Below are positions 33,299-40,717 of a stretch of 64,000 bases of DNA, piece after piece (the stretch's first letter is position 1; every line of letters begins with the position of its first letter). The stretch lies in contig JAJYET010000006.1 in NCBI GenBank assembly GCA_021785655.1, positions 1-64,000 on the forward strand, given 5' to 3'. The stretch comes from a bacterium (GTDB lineage: Bacteria > Chloroflexota > Dormibacteria > Aeolococcales > Bog-877). A model generated the notes under the pieces. The model made no database searches, was not told the DNA's origin, and worked only from the letters and a program-made list of their open reading frames with translations. The translations under genes were made by a program, and so were the position numbers.

Positions 33299-33598
33299 TC
33301 AGGCGGCGCGGCCGCTTCTGGGGTGGAGCACCGCGAGGAGATCTCCCGCCTCCAGGATCAGGTGGTCCTGCCCCTCCAGCTTGAGCTCGGTCCCGGAGTA
33401 CTTGGGGAACAGCACCAGGTCGCCGGGGTGGACCTTGATCGCCTCCTCGTCATCGCCCACGGCCACCACCTCGCCCCTCTGGGGCTTCTCCTTGGCCGTG
33501 TCGGGGAGGACCAGCCCGCTGGCGGTCACGCTCTCCTCCTCGACGAGCTTCAACAGCACCCGGGTGCCGAGCGGTGTCACCTCTGGTTCATCAGTCAT
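33299..33598 (-). CDS. groS: Co-chaperonin GroES (Cpn10)
   Basis: 99 aa. The family pattern is complete: [16 protein letters not shown], a mobile loop ([22 protein letters not shown]), then [20 protein letters not shown] and the closing [12 protein letters not shown]. It caps the GroEL ring in protein folding. No groEL gene follows or precedes it in this window, so the pair is split here or groEL lies elsewhere. AGGAGG is well placed upstream of ATG 33598. No CIRCE element was found in the 60 bp upstream. Confidence 0.95.
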   Translation of the reverse strand: MTDEPEVTPLGTRVLLKLVEEESVTASGLVLPDTAKEKPQRGEVVAVGDDEEAIKVHPGDLVLFPKYSGTELKLEGQDHLILEAGDLLAVLHPRSGRAA

Positions 33599-33660
33599 CG
33601 TCGTGCCTCCTTGGGGATATCTCCCACGCCTCTTCTCACTCGGCCCCGCGGGCCCGAATC

Positions 33661-33918
33661 TCAGTTCAGTCCCAGGAGCCGGTCGATGGCCCGCTGGTCG
33701 AAACCCACGACCGGCCTGCCGTCGATCTCCACCACCGGCACCCCCATCTGCCCGGTGCGGCGCACTAGGTCGCGGGCCGCGGCGGCGTCACGGGAGACGT
33801 CAACCTCCCGGTAGGGGACGTGCTGCTGTCGCAGGTACTGCTTGGCGCGCTGACACCAAGGGCAGGTCGGAGTGGTGAAGACCAGGACCCGGTGGGGCTT
33901 GGTCGCGGTCTGGGGCAT
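33661..33918 (-). CDS. Glutaredoxin/NrdH-like thiol-disulfide protein
   Basis: 85 aa. The redox motif CPWC sits at the start of the first helix ([16 protein letters not shown]), followed by the cis-proline strand GVPVVEI and GFDQ. It would reduce disulfides or carry electrons to a reductase in the cytoplasm. ATG 33918 follows the ArsR stop (TAG) with no gap, and the AGGAGG binding site lies inside that gene, so the two are co-transcribed. A role in a redox or metal response under the ArsR protein is inferred. Confidence 0.9.
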   Translation of the reverse strand: MPQTATKPHRVLVFTTPTCPWCQRAKQYLRQQHVPYREVDVSRDAAAARDLVRRTGQMGVPVVEIDGRPVVGFDQRAIDRLLGLN

Positions 33919-34296
33919 CTAGGCACCTCCTGGGGTTGAACCGGTAGCCAGCGCGAGCCCGCCTCGGGAGATCCGACGGCTTCCCACGATGGCCTCGATG
34001 ATGTCGCAGGCCTCGGCGATGCGGGGCTCGGTGAGCCGATACCGGACCGTGGTGCCGTGCCGGCGGCTGTCCACCAGGAGGGCGGAGCGGAGCACCGAGA
34101 GATGCTGGCTGCAATTGGCCAGCGTGATCCCCAGCAGCTCAGCCAGCTGGCCCACGGAGAGCTCCTGGGACCTCAGGGCATCCAAGAGCATCAACCGCTT
34201 GGGATCCGTGAGGACCTTGCAGATCTCCGCGTGGCGGCGGTAGGCCTCGTGGCGTTCCTGTTGAGTGTCCGTGAGGCTGCTGATCGGCGACTGCAC
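33919..34296 (-). CDS. ArsR-family winged-helix repressor upstream of glutaredoxin
   Basis: 125 aa from GTG 34296. The wHTH is clear: CKVLTDPKRLMLLDALRSQE, LSVGQLAELLGITLANCSQH as the recognition helices, then the wing RRHGTTVRYRL. One cysteine lies in the N-terminal helix region (EICKVL) and one in the recognition helix (ANCSQH), so a thiol or metal sensor is possible. I prefer GTG 34296 over an upstream ATG at 34383 because a promoter with a 17-nt spacer ends 6 nt before it. It probably represses its own operon. Confidence 0.88.
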   Translation of the reverse strand: MQSPISSLTDTQQERHEAYRRHAEICKVLTDPKRLMLLDALRSQELSVGQLAELLGITLANCSQHLSVLRSALLVDSRRHGTTVRYRLTEPRIAEACDIIEAIVGSRRISRGGLALATGSTPGGA

Positions 34297-34302
34297 CTCG
34301 CC

Positions 34303-34357
34303 AGGATAGCAAAGATCTGTTGGTTGCGCAAGTAGCCAACTAGTAGGCCACTGGCTA
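34303..34357 (-). promoter_or_regulatory. Promoter and operator candidates of the arsR-glutaredoxin operon
   Basis: On the minus strand TTGCGC (34331-34326) and TATCCT (34308-34303) are separated by 17 nt, and 6 nt later comes GTG 34296. TTGCGCAA in the -35 region is itself a palindrome. Upstream, TAGCCA (34333-34338) and TGGCTA (34352-34357) form an inverted repeat. These are good places for ArsR binding. Confidence 0.6.
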
Positions 34358-34383
34358 AGCAGCTCATCAAATACGCTACTCAC

Positions 34384-34824
34384 GAGTCAAGAGAAACGCC
34401 GTGGGCACGCTCCCTGCCAGGGGTCGTCCTGTCCCAGGGCGCACTTCAGTCGCCAGTTCCGGGGCTCAGACCGAGACCGCGCGGCCGGGCCACGGGGGCG
34501 CGGCCCCTCTCCTGCTGCGCGTTCCCCACCCGGTGTTGGCGGCACCGCAAGGTGACCACGTGGGAACCCGTATCCGGGGAGCCAAGGATGGCCGCGGGGA
34601 GCCCTCTGGACCCGGGGCCTGAGGTTGCGGTTGCCCTCTCTCGGGCCCCACGGCCCCCAGGGCGGCACGCCTTCTGCCGCCGTCCCCATCCCCGGCCCCA
34701 ACCCGGCTGAACCACCGCCAGTGGCCACCGACAGCGGAACCAGGTCTCCCGCCAGCATCCGGCCACCGCGCCCCCGACAGCACCTCCTGTCGCTTGGCCC
34801 CGGCCGCCCACCCACACTCGGCCG
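34384..34824. other. Gene-free stretch before the IS21 remnant
   Basis: Only proline- and glycine-rich random frames are present, with no start supported by a ribosome binding site and no recognisable motif. It may be decayed flanking DNA of the IS21-type element that follows. Confidence 0.4.
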
Positions 34825-35190
34825 GTTGGCAGGGCCTGCTGGCGCAGTTCGTGCCCTGGCTGGCGGCACGGCTCACTGACAGGGCCCAAATCTGGGACAC
34901 CGTCCTGTTCGACTATGTGCCAGAGCTGGGGTATGGGGCCGCCATCTCAGCTTCGTCGGTCAGCTAGGGCGAGCGGACCTGCCGGCCGGCGCCTGCCGGA
35001 GTGAAGGGGCGCCAGCCCAGCGAGATCGCTCGCGCCGGCCCGGAGAGAGATCCGACCTCGACCGGTTTCGCCGCCGGGTGCCGTGCGGCGGGGCGGCCGA
35101 CGTCCTCACGGGCGCGTTGGCTCAAGATCGGCCCTGGCACCTGGAGCATGCGGGGCGACAACTCTGGTCCCAGGAGGAGCACCCGCCATG
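34825..35190 (+). pseudogene. Remnant of an IS21-family transposase (IstA)
   Basis: A forward frame reads LLAQFVPWLAARLTDRAQIW and DTVLFDYVPELGYG, matching the IstA region before the catalytic core. It hits a stop at about 34965. One frame over it continues directly as SFVGQLGRADLPAGACRSEG and RRPGERSDLDRF, then PCGGAADVLTGALAQ, which corresponds to HPPGEExQxDWxEL and GGAAxVLTGALAHS containing the first DDE aspartate. So a single frameshift separates two consecutive IstA blocks, and the rest of the gene is missing. No istB partner or terminal repeats were found. Confidence 0.6.
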
Positions 35191-35482
35191 CCAAGCGGAG
35201 CCCCTCTGTCCCGCCCGGAGGTCCCCGGAGACCCTCACCACGGCATGGACTCACCACCTTCCCGATGGCACCGTGCGCCACGACTTCGCCACCCTGCTGG
35301 CGGAGCCGGCCTGGCTCGACCGGCAGACCGTGCGCATGGCCGTGGCCCCCACCAGCTTCTCGAGGCTCACCAGCCCCACCTCAGCGCCTTCTCCATCCTC
35401 AAAATCCCCGTCTCCCGGTAGCCGGACGCGGCATCGGGATCACCAGGTCAGGGGAACTCAACCTTCTCCAGGTGGCTTCGGA
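35191..35482. other. Gene-free stretch after the IS21 remnant
   Basis: A forward frame contains HHLPDGTVRHDFATLLAEPA, which could be further transposase debris, but the match is too weak to assign. Nothing else is recognisable up to the end of the anti-sigma factor gene. Confidence 0.3.
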
Positions 35483-36232
35483 CTAGAGCTTGGTCGAGAG
35501 CAGTACCGGCCCGCGGGGAGTCCGGTCCCTCCGCGACGGCTCCCTGGTAACCGCCGCCGCCCCGTAGCCGTGGGGCCCCTCGGGGAGCCGATAGGCGCCC
35601 GGGCCGCTCACCTCCACCACCGCCCGAGGCGACGTCTTGGACTGGCCAGGTTGGAGAAACCAGAGAGTGTAGGACCGCGCTCCGGAGAGCTTGGGCACCC
35701 CGGTGAGGAGCAGATAGGTACCACGAGACCCCGCGGACACCAGCGCCGCCCTGCCCGTGTATCCCGGGACCGGCGACAGGGGAACGACCTGGGCTAGGCC
35801 CGACGCGATCAGCCGCTCCACCGGGGTGATGGCGGCCGCACCCTGCCTGGGTGGGGGGCCTGACAGGTGCTCCTCCAGCCCCCAGCTGCCTGCACCAACG
35901 GCCAGGAGGAGCGCCGCCGCCACGGCCAGCCAGGGCAGCCGGGACGTCCGGAGGCGGGGGACGGCTGGCCCGGCCGGCGCTTCCTCCTCCGCGTGCACTG
36001 CGGCGAGAACTCGGCGGCGCAGGTCGGGTGGGGGGGGCACCGGAGGCGCCAGCTCGGCCAGCGCCGCCACCGCCGAGCTGAGCTCCGCCGCCTCGGCGCG
36101 ACAGTCGGAGCATCCGGCGAGGTGCTCGCGCACCCGGACCGCAGGCCCCGGCTCCAGGGAGTCGAGCACGTAGGCGGAGAGCAGCTCCCGGACCTCGGTG
36201 CAGCTGAGCGGAGTGCGACCTCCTTCGGGCAT
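35483..36232 (-). CDS. Anti-sigma factor, RskA type, with zinc-binding N-terminus
   Basis: 249 aa. The N-terminal anti-sigma domain has the zinc motif HLAGCSDC (about residues 37-44) after a helix with LLSAYVLDSLEP. One membrane helix (about 99-116) separates it from the outer RskA-like domain (SRGTYLLLTGVPKLSGARSY and WFLQPG). It holds the ECF sigma factor at the membrane until a signal triggers its cleavage (family knowledge). Its ATG shares one base with the sigma stop (TGATG), which ensures paired synthesis. Confidence 0.88.
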   Translation of the reverse strand: MPEGGRTPLSCTEVRELLSAYVLDSLEPGPAVRVREHLAGCSDCRAEAAELSSAVAALAELAPPVPPPPDLRRRVLAAVHAEEEAPAGPAVPRLRTSRLPWLAVAAALLLAVGAGSWGLEEHLSGPPPRQGAAAITPVERLIASGLAQVVPLSPVPGYTGRAALVSAGSRGTYLLLTGVPKLSGARSYTLWFLQPGQSKTSPRAVVEVSGPGAYRLPEGPHGYGAAAVTREPSRRDRTPRGPVLLSTKL

Positions 36233-36837
36233 CAGGGCTCCACCTCCTCCAACTGGGTGGCGCTGGCGAGGGCCCTCCTGAGACGCTCCAGCGCCAGTCT
36301 GGTCCGCCCCTTCACCGTGCCCAGCGGCGCCCCGGTGCGCCGACTGATCTCGGTCTGGGAGAGCCCCAAGAAGTAGGCGAGCTCGAGCACCTCTCGCTGC
36401 TCCTGGGGCAAGCCCTCCACGGCCCGGCGGACCGCCTGCGCACGCATGGCCTCATCGGCCAGCTGCCAGGTGTCGCACAGTCCGGCCAGGTCGTCTGCCA
36501 GCTGGCCATCGCGCGCCTCCTTGGAGGCGGAGTGGCGCAGCCGGTCGATGGCCCGGGAGCGGACGATGGTGCAGATCCAGCTGCGGGCACTGGCCCGGTC
36601 CGGAACATGGTTAGCCGCCTGCCGCCAGAGGGTGAGGAAGGTGTCCTGGACCACCTCCTCGGCAGCGGCCCGATCACGAACCATCCTCAGCGCCAGCCCA
36701 AAGGCGAGGGAAGCGTGCCGGTCGTACAGCTCTCCCAGGGCGTCCTCGTCACGCGCGCGCAGCCGCCACATCAACTGGGCATCCGTGTCCCGAAGCTCAT
36801 CCTCGGCCAAGTCCCCTTCAGCTTGCGCTATCGCCAT
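36232..36837 (-). CDS. ECF RNA polymerase sigma factor (SigK/RskA-paired type)
   Basis: 201 aa. Region 2 shows LGELYDRHASLAFGLALRMV and AEEVVQDTFLTLWRQ. Region 4 shows LPQEQREVLELAYFLGLSQTEI and the helix GAPLGTVKGRTRLALERLR. I chose ATG 36837, preceded by AGGAGG only 2 nt away; a TTG a few codons downstream is possible. Upstream in-frame sequence to 37164 overlaps the divergent secreted-protein gene and is not used. The pair with the anti-sigma gene and the divergent envelope protein suggests an envelope-stress or surface regulon. Confidence 0.9.
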   Translation of the reverse strand: MAIAQAEGDLAEDELRDTDAQLMWRLRARDEDALGELYDRHASLAFGLALRMVRDRAAAEEVVQDTFLTLWRQAANHVPDRASARSWICTIVRSRAIDRLRHSASKEARDGQLADDLAGLCDTWQLADEAMRAQAVRRAVEGLPQEQREVLELAYFLGLSQTEISRRTGAPLGTVKGRTRLALERLRRALASATQLEEVEP

Positions 36838-37009
36838 CCCCTCCTGGGTACGCGAACCGGCCGGATTCGGATCACCGGCCGCCCCTGGAGCCAAGTCGAA
36901 GTGATCCGCCGCGGCCCCCGCTGCGTATCCCCCTCCAGCAGACCTCGGGCGGAGCTGCCTGAGGTGATCACCGGATGGGGTGCCGAGCACCCAGGAGGAA
37001 CGTGCAGCG

Positions 37010-37660
37010 ATGTCGATGCGAGAGATGCTAGGCCAGCGGCCGCGGATGTTCGGGGTGCTGGTGGCGGCGGCGACCTTCGGGATTTCCGCGCTTTTCGTCG
37101 GTGGAACGGCATTGGCAGCCGGGGGCGGCCCCTCGGGAACTCTGCCAGTCTCCCAGGCCACCACCGCCGCCTACGTCAACGGGACGACTGTTCAGATCCA
37201 GTACCCCCAGGAGTTCTACTGCGGGGCCGCTGGCTCCTACCAGCCGGTTTCCAGCAGTGGCTGCGAGGTCGGCGCCGCGGCCACGTCAGGGCCAGACGGG
37301 CAGAGCATCACCGGGATGCAGACCCTGTACGTAATCGTGCCCCTGTTCGCCAATCCCATGCCCGCGCCTCAGTGCCCCACCGTGGGCGAGTGCGTGAACC
37401 ACCCCACCACCCTGGACCTCTCCCAGGTCTTCGGCTCTGGGTACGGGGACATCCCCCTGCCGGCCCACAGCCACATCCTCGACGGGACCGGCGGCGGCTG
37501 GTGGAAGATCGACGTGGTCGCGGTCCCCAACGAGGGCGCCTGGACCCAGCTGACGTCGGGTGCCAGCCTCTCCACGCTCACAGCGATGCAGGCTCAGGGA
37601 GAGGTCAGCTCGACCATCCCATCCAACCTGTTCCTGTTCTTCAATGTCGTCGGCCACTGA
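37010..37660 (+). CDS. Secreted protein of unknown function, divergent from the ECF sigma gene
   Basis: 216 aa from ATG 37010. A signal peptide is clear (basic MSMREMLGQRPRMFG, hydrophobic VLVAAATFGISALFV, cleavage near ALAAGG). The mature domain has four or more cysteines (FYCGAAG, SGCEVG, PQCPTVGEC) that probably form disulfides, and ends in LFLFFNVVGH. VIVPLFANPMP and LPAHSHILDG stand out but match no family I know. AGGAGG at 36992-36997 is 12 nt upstream. Its stop lies inside the next gene, so the two are co-expressed. It may be a target of the divergent sigma factor (inference). Confidence 0.75.
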   Translation: MSMREMLGQRPRMFGVLVAAATFGISALFVGGTALAAGGGPSGTLPVSQATTAAYVNGTTVQIQYPQEFYCGAAGSYQPVSSSGCEVGAAATSGPDGQSITGMQTLYVIVPLFANPMPAPQCPTVGECVNHPTTLDLSQVFGSGYGDIPLPAHSHILDGTGGGWWKIDVVAVPNEGAWTQLTSGASLSTLTAMQAQGEVSSTIPSNLFLFFNVVGH

Positions 37661-38534
37661 CCTGGTGCTGGGGGGCGGCCGCAGCCGCCCCCTGGCCCTC
37701 GCCGCCGCCCCCTGGTTGGCGGCGGGCGCGGGAGCCGCCACGGTTGTGGTCGGCGCCCTCCTGCCGTGGGTGAGCCTCTTCCGCGGGCTCACCACGGTGA
37801 GCGGCCTCGGGGCGGACGGCTTCTTCCTGATCGGGCTGGCACTGGGGACCATGCTGCTCCTGGCCTGGTCTGGGCGCCTCGGCCGACCGGCGTCCGTCCG
37901 TCGGTTGGCGGCGGTGCTGGCGACAGCCATAGTGGCCGTCAGTGTCTTCGACTGGTGGCGGATAGTTCACTTCGTCGCTGACCCGGGCCCGGTCGCCCCC
38001 CTGGCGGTGCCCTCAGCGGGACCAGGGCCGCTGGTGGCCGCCGGCGGTGGGCTGTTGCTGCTCGCGGCGATCCTGACGACTCGGCCGGTCGCCGTACGGC
38101 TCCCGCGAGGCACCTGGCCGCGGGTGGTGCTGGCCGGTTTGCTGGGAGTGGCGGCCTGGATCCATTTCGACATCGTCGGCGAGCACCTGGGGCAGACGGT
38201 GCTTCTGGGGCTCGGGACCCTTGGTTTCGGCGTGGCCCAGGCTGCGCTGGCGATGCTCCTGGTGGTCTCGCCCAAGAGGTGGGCTCTGGACCTGGTAGTG
38301 GCGGTCGACGCCGCCCTCGTCTTCTTCTATGCCTTCAACGTCCTGGTCGGGCTGCCTTTTGCCAAGGCCGAGCCCTTCAGCCCGGGGCTCCTGCTGGGGC
38401 AGGGCGAGGCGGTGGGGCTCCGGGGAGCGGTCGCCCTGATCTGCGAGATCTCCGCGATGGGCACCGCGATCTGGCTCAGGGGAGCCAGCCTGCGGTGGCC
38501 GGAGGGGCAGCGATCCCAGGGAGCCGGGTCCTGA
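37644..38534 (+). CDS. Polytopic membrane protein of unknown function
   Basis: 296 aa with about eight membrane helices, beginning at ATG 37644 inside the end of the secreted-protein gene (17-nt overlap). Loops are short; WWRIVHFVADPGPVAPLAVPS and FDIVGEHLGQ are the main non-membrane stretches. No transport or enzyme motif is visible. Translation coupling to the secreted protein implies a joint role, for instance as its anchor or partner. Confidence 0.75.
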   Translation: MSSATDLVLGGGRSRPLALAAAPWLAAGAGAATVVVGALLPWVSLFRGLTTVSGLGADGFFLIGLALGTMLLLAWSGRLGRPASVRRLAAVLATAIVAVSVFDWWRIVHFVADPGPVAPLAVPSAGPGPLVAAGGGLLLLAAILTTRPVAVRLPRGTWPRVVLAGLLGVAAWIHFDIVGEHLGQTVLLGLGTLGFGVAQAALAMLLVVSPKRWALDLVVAVDAALVFFYAFNVLVGLPFAKAEPFSPGLLLGQGEAVGLRGAVALICEISAMGTAIWLRGASLRWPEGQRSQGAGS

Positions 38535-38589
38535 GCCAGCGGTAGGTCAGGTGTTCCAGGCCGGGCCGCCCCATCGTCATCGTGCAAAG

Positions 38590-38985
38590 TCAGGGTGGCG
38601 AGATGGGCACCCGGGTGCAGGCGGCTATCTGCTCCGCCTGCTCCGCCACCAGACCCTGACTCAGGCGGAGCAGCTCCAGAACCCTCTGGTCCCGGACCGA
38701 GTAGAAGGCGGAGCGCCCCTCACGGCGGACGGCCAGCAGACCGCAGGTCACCAGGCAGGCGAGGTGGGAGGCCACCCGCCCCTGGGAGAGCTGCACGTGA
38801 TGGACGCACTCGGTGCCCTGACGCTCCCCCTTGGCGCAGAACTCCAGGAGCGCCAGCCGGGTAGGATCGCCGAGGGCGCGGAAGAACTTCGCGACCAGCT
38901 GCCTACCCATGGGGTCCTTGGGGATCAGCCCCAGGAGGGGCAGGTCGGGTGCCTCCGCCGGGGGCGGGTTCAGCCCGCGCAGCAC
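38590..38985 (-). CDS. ArsR-family metal sensor resembling CmtR, overlapping merA
   Basis: 131 aa from GTG 38985; ATG 38910 is an alternative that would remove 25 residues. The wHTH core is FRALGDPTRLALLEFCAKGE and VQLSQGRVASHLACLVTCGL. The CxxxC pair in SHLACLVTCGLL sits in the recognition helix exactly where CmtR carries its Cd/Pb-binding cysteines, and another Cys near the C-terminus (AACTRVP) could be the third ligand. More cysteines are in EFCAKG and TECVHH. The gene overlaps the merA stop by 16 nt and is co-transcribed with it. It most likely represses the mercury operon. Confidence 0.87.
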   Translation of the reverse strand: MLRGLNPPPAEAPDLPLLGLIPKDPMGRQLVAKFFRALGDPTRLALLEFCAKGERQGTECVHHVQLSQGRVASHLACLVTCGLLAVRREGRSAFYSVRDQRVLELLRLSQGLVAEQAEQIAACTRVPISPP

Positions 38986-40622
38986 GAGAGCCTCCCCACA
39001 TCCCGGGTGAAGGTCTGGGCGGCCAGCTTGAGGCTCTCCGCCATCGTGAGGTAGGGATGGAGGGTGGCCGCCAGCTCGGAGGTCGGGATCCCGTGACGGA
39101 TGGCGATTACGGCCGCGGCGATCACATCCCCCGCTCCCTCTGCGAGTACCGTCGCCCCCACCAGCCGCCCACTGCCGGCCTCCGCCACCAGCTTCACCAG
39201 TCCTCGGGTGTCCCGGTCGACCAGCGCCCGGGGGACGGCGTCAAGGGGCATGACGGTGGTCACGACCTCCAGCCCCTCCTCCCGAGCCCGGGCCTCGGTC
39301 AGGCCGGCCGAGGCCAGCTGCGGCGAGGTGAAGGTGACCCGAGGCAGACCCAGCAGGTCGACCTCGTGGTCGTCGCCCAGGAGCGCGTTCCCCACCGCGA
39401 GCTGGCCCTCATAGGCGGCGACGTAGACGAACTGAGGTCCGCCGGTCACATCCCCAGCCGCGAACACGCGAGGGTTGGAGGTGCGCAGGTGGGGGTCGCC
39501 CACGACGGCGCCCCGCCGGTCCACCTCCACCCCGGCGAGCTCCAGCCCCAACCCACCGGTGTTGGGCGAGCGGCCGACAGCGACCAGCAGCTGGTCCACC
39601 TCCACCGTCTCCTCCCCGGCAGCCGAGCGGACCGTCAGCACCCGCCCTGAGGTTCCCGCCACCACCTCCACGACCTCCGCCGGAGCCAGCACGCGGGCGC
39701 CCTCCTCCCGCAGAAGCTCCGCGAGCCGGGTCGCTGCCTCCGGCTCCTCCAGGGGCGCGACCCGCGCCGCCGCCTCGATGAAGGTCACCTCGGCTCCGAG
39801 GTGCAGGAAGAGTTGACCGAGCTCCAGCCCGGTCGCCGACGAGCCGATAACAGCCAGCCGGGCGGGAACCGCGGTGAGCTGCAGGGCGGTCGTGGAGGTG
39901 AGGAAACCCGCCGCCTCAAGGCCCTCGATCTGGGGCACGGTTGGGGAGGCTCCCGTGGCGACCAGGAAGGACCGGGCCGTGAGCCTCCGATCGGCCACCT
40001 GGAGCTCCTCCGGGCCCACGAAGTGGCCGTGACCGGAGATCACCTCGAAGCCGTATTCGGCGACCAGGCCCTGGTACTTCGCGGAGCGAAGCTCGGCGAC
40101 CAGCTCGTCCTTCTGGGCAACCATGGCCTTTAGATCCGGGACCGCGGCCGCAGCGGGCACGCCGGCGAAGGGGTGGTGGCCGGCGGCCCACAGGGCCCCG
40201 GTGGCCGAGAGCAGAGCCTTGGAGGGAACGCAACCCACGTTGACGCAGGTGCCCCCAAAGGTCCCCTCCTCCACCATGCCCACGCGCAGCCCCGCCTCCA
40301 CAGCCCGGATGGCGGCGGCGAAGGCCGCGGACCCCGAGCCCACCACGAGCAGGTCGAAGTCCGTCCCCACAGCCGTCGGGGCAGCCGCTTCGCCCGTGCG
40401 CACCAGGGCCCCCGGTCGGTAGCCGGCGGCCTCGGCCGCGGCCCGGAGCTGTTGCTCCAGGACGCCCTCGGGGAGCGAGAAGCGGGCTCGCCCGGCTCTC
40501 CAGTCCACGGCGACACAGCGCGCTCCGGCCCTGGTGAGGGCCTCGGCAACGCGGAGAGCGCAGTCGTCGCAGGTCATGCCCGCTACCTCCAGGGTGAACC
40601 TCGGATCGGCACTCCGGCTCAT
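38970..40622 (-). CDS. merA: Mercuric reductase with N-terminal metal-binding domain
   Basis: 550 aa. The HMA domain holds GMTCDDC (Cys18, Cys21). The disulfide oxidoreductase core has GSGSAAFAAAIRAVEAG for FAD, the redox-active GGTCVNVGCVPSKAL (about residues 126-140), the NAD motif VIGSSATGLELGQL, and VFAAGDVTGG. The C-terminal vicinal pair SCCAG (Cys547, Cys548) hands Hg(II) to the active site. Together these identify MerA, which reduces Hg(II) to Hg(0) with NADPH. ATG 40622 is used; a longer frame to 40694 would run through the promoter. No merT, merP or merB is present here. Confidence 0.95.
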   Translation of the reverse strand: MSRSADPRFTLEVAGMTCDDCALRVAEALTRAGARCVAVDWRAGRARFSLPEGVLEQQLRAAAEAAGYRPGALVRTGEAAAPTAVGTDFDLLVVGSGSAAFAAAIRAVEAGLRVGMVEEGTFGGTCVNVGCVPSKALLSATGALWAAGHHPFAGVPAAAAVPDLKAMVAQKDELVAELRSAKYQGLVAEYGFEVISGHGHFVGPEELQVADRRLTARSFLVATGASPTVPQIEGLEAAGFLTSTTALQLTAVPARLAVIGSSATGLELGQLFLHLGAEVTFIEAAARVAPLEEPEAATRLAELLREEGARVLAPAEVVEVVAGTSGRVLTVRSAAGEETVEVDQLLVAVGRSPNTGGLGLELAGVEVDRRGAVVGDPHLRTSNPRVFAAGDVTGGPQFVYVAAYEGQLAVGNALLGDDHEVDLLGLPRVTFTSPQLASAGLTEARAREEGLEVVTTVMPLDAVPRALVDRDTRGLVKLVAEAGSGRLVGATVLAEGAGDVIAAAVIAIRHGIPTSELAATLHPYLTMAESLKLAAQTFTRDVGRLSCCAG

Positions 40623-40637
40623 GGGGCGACCTCGCAG

Positions 40638-40665
40638 TTGGTATAGATTCGGATAAGCGGATAAT
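40638..40665. promoter_or_regulatory. Divergent merA/glcD promoter region with direct repeats
   Basis: For glcD, TTGGTA (40638-40643) and GATAAT (40660-40665) are spaced 16 nt. CGGATAA occurs twice in tandem with an 8-bp period (40650-40656 and 40658-40664), overlapping the -10 box. On the minus strand TATACC (40645-40640) could be a merA -10. The AT-rich 40640-40670 stretch contrasts with its flanks. Confidence 0.5.
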
Positions 40666-40717
40666 ACTACGCCAGATCCGGGTCGAGGCGGCATCGATCC
40701 GGCAGGCGGCCTAGGAT

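Noticed and set aside
33299-33660. Expectation of a groESL operon
   Set aside because: No groEL coding sequence exists on either side of groS within the window.
34387-34900. Several 140-160 codon minus-strand frames
   Set aside because: They are rich in G, R, P and A, overlap each other in all frames, and lack a ribosome binding site or recognisable motif.
36838-36980. SigK-type promoter (CCATCC/CCGAAT) for the sigma operon
   Set aside because: CCGAAT occurs on the minus strand but no CCATCC-like box is found at 16-18 nt from it.
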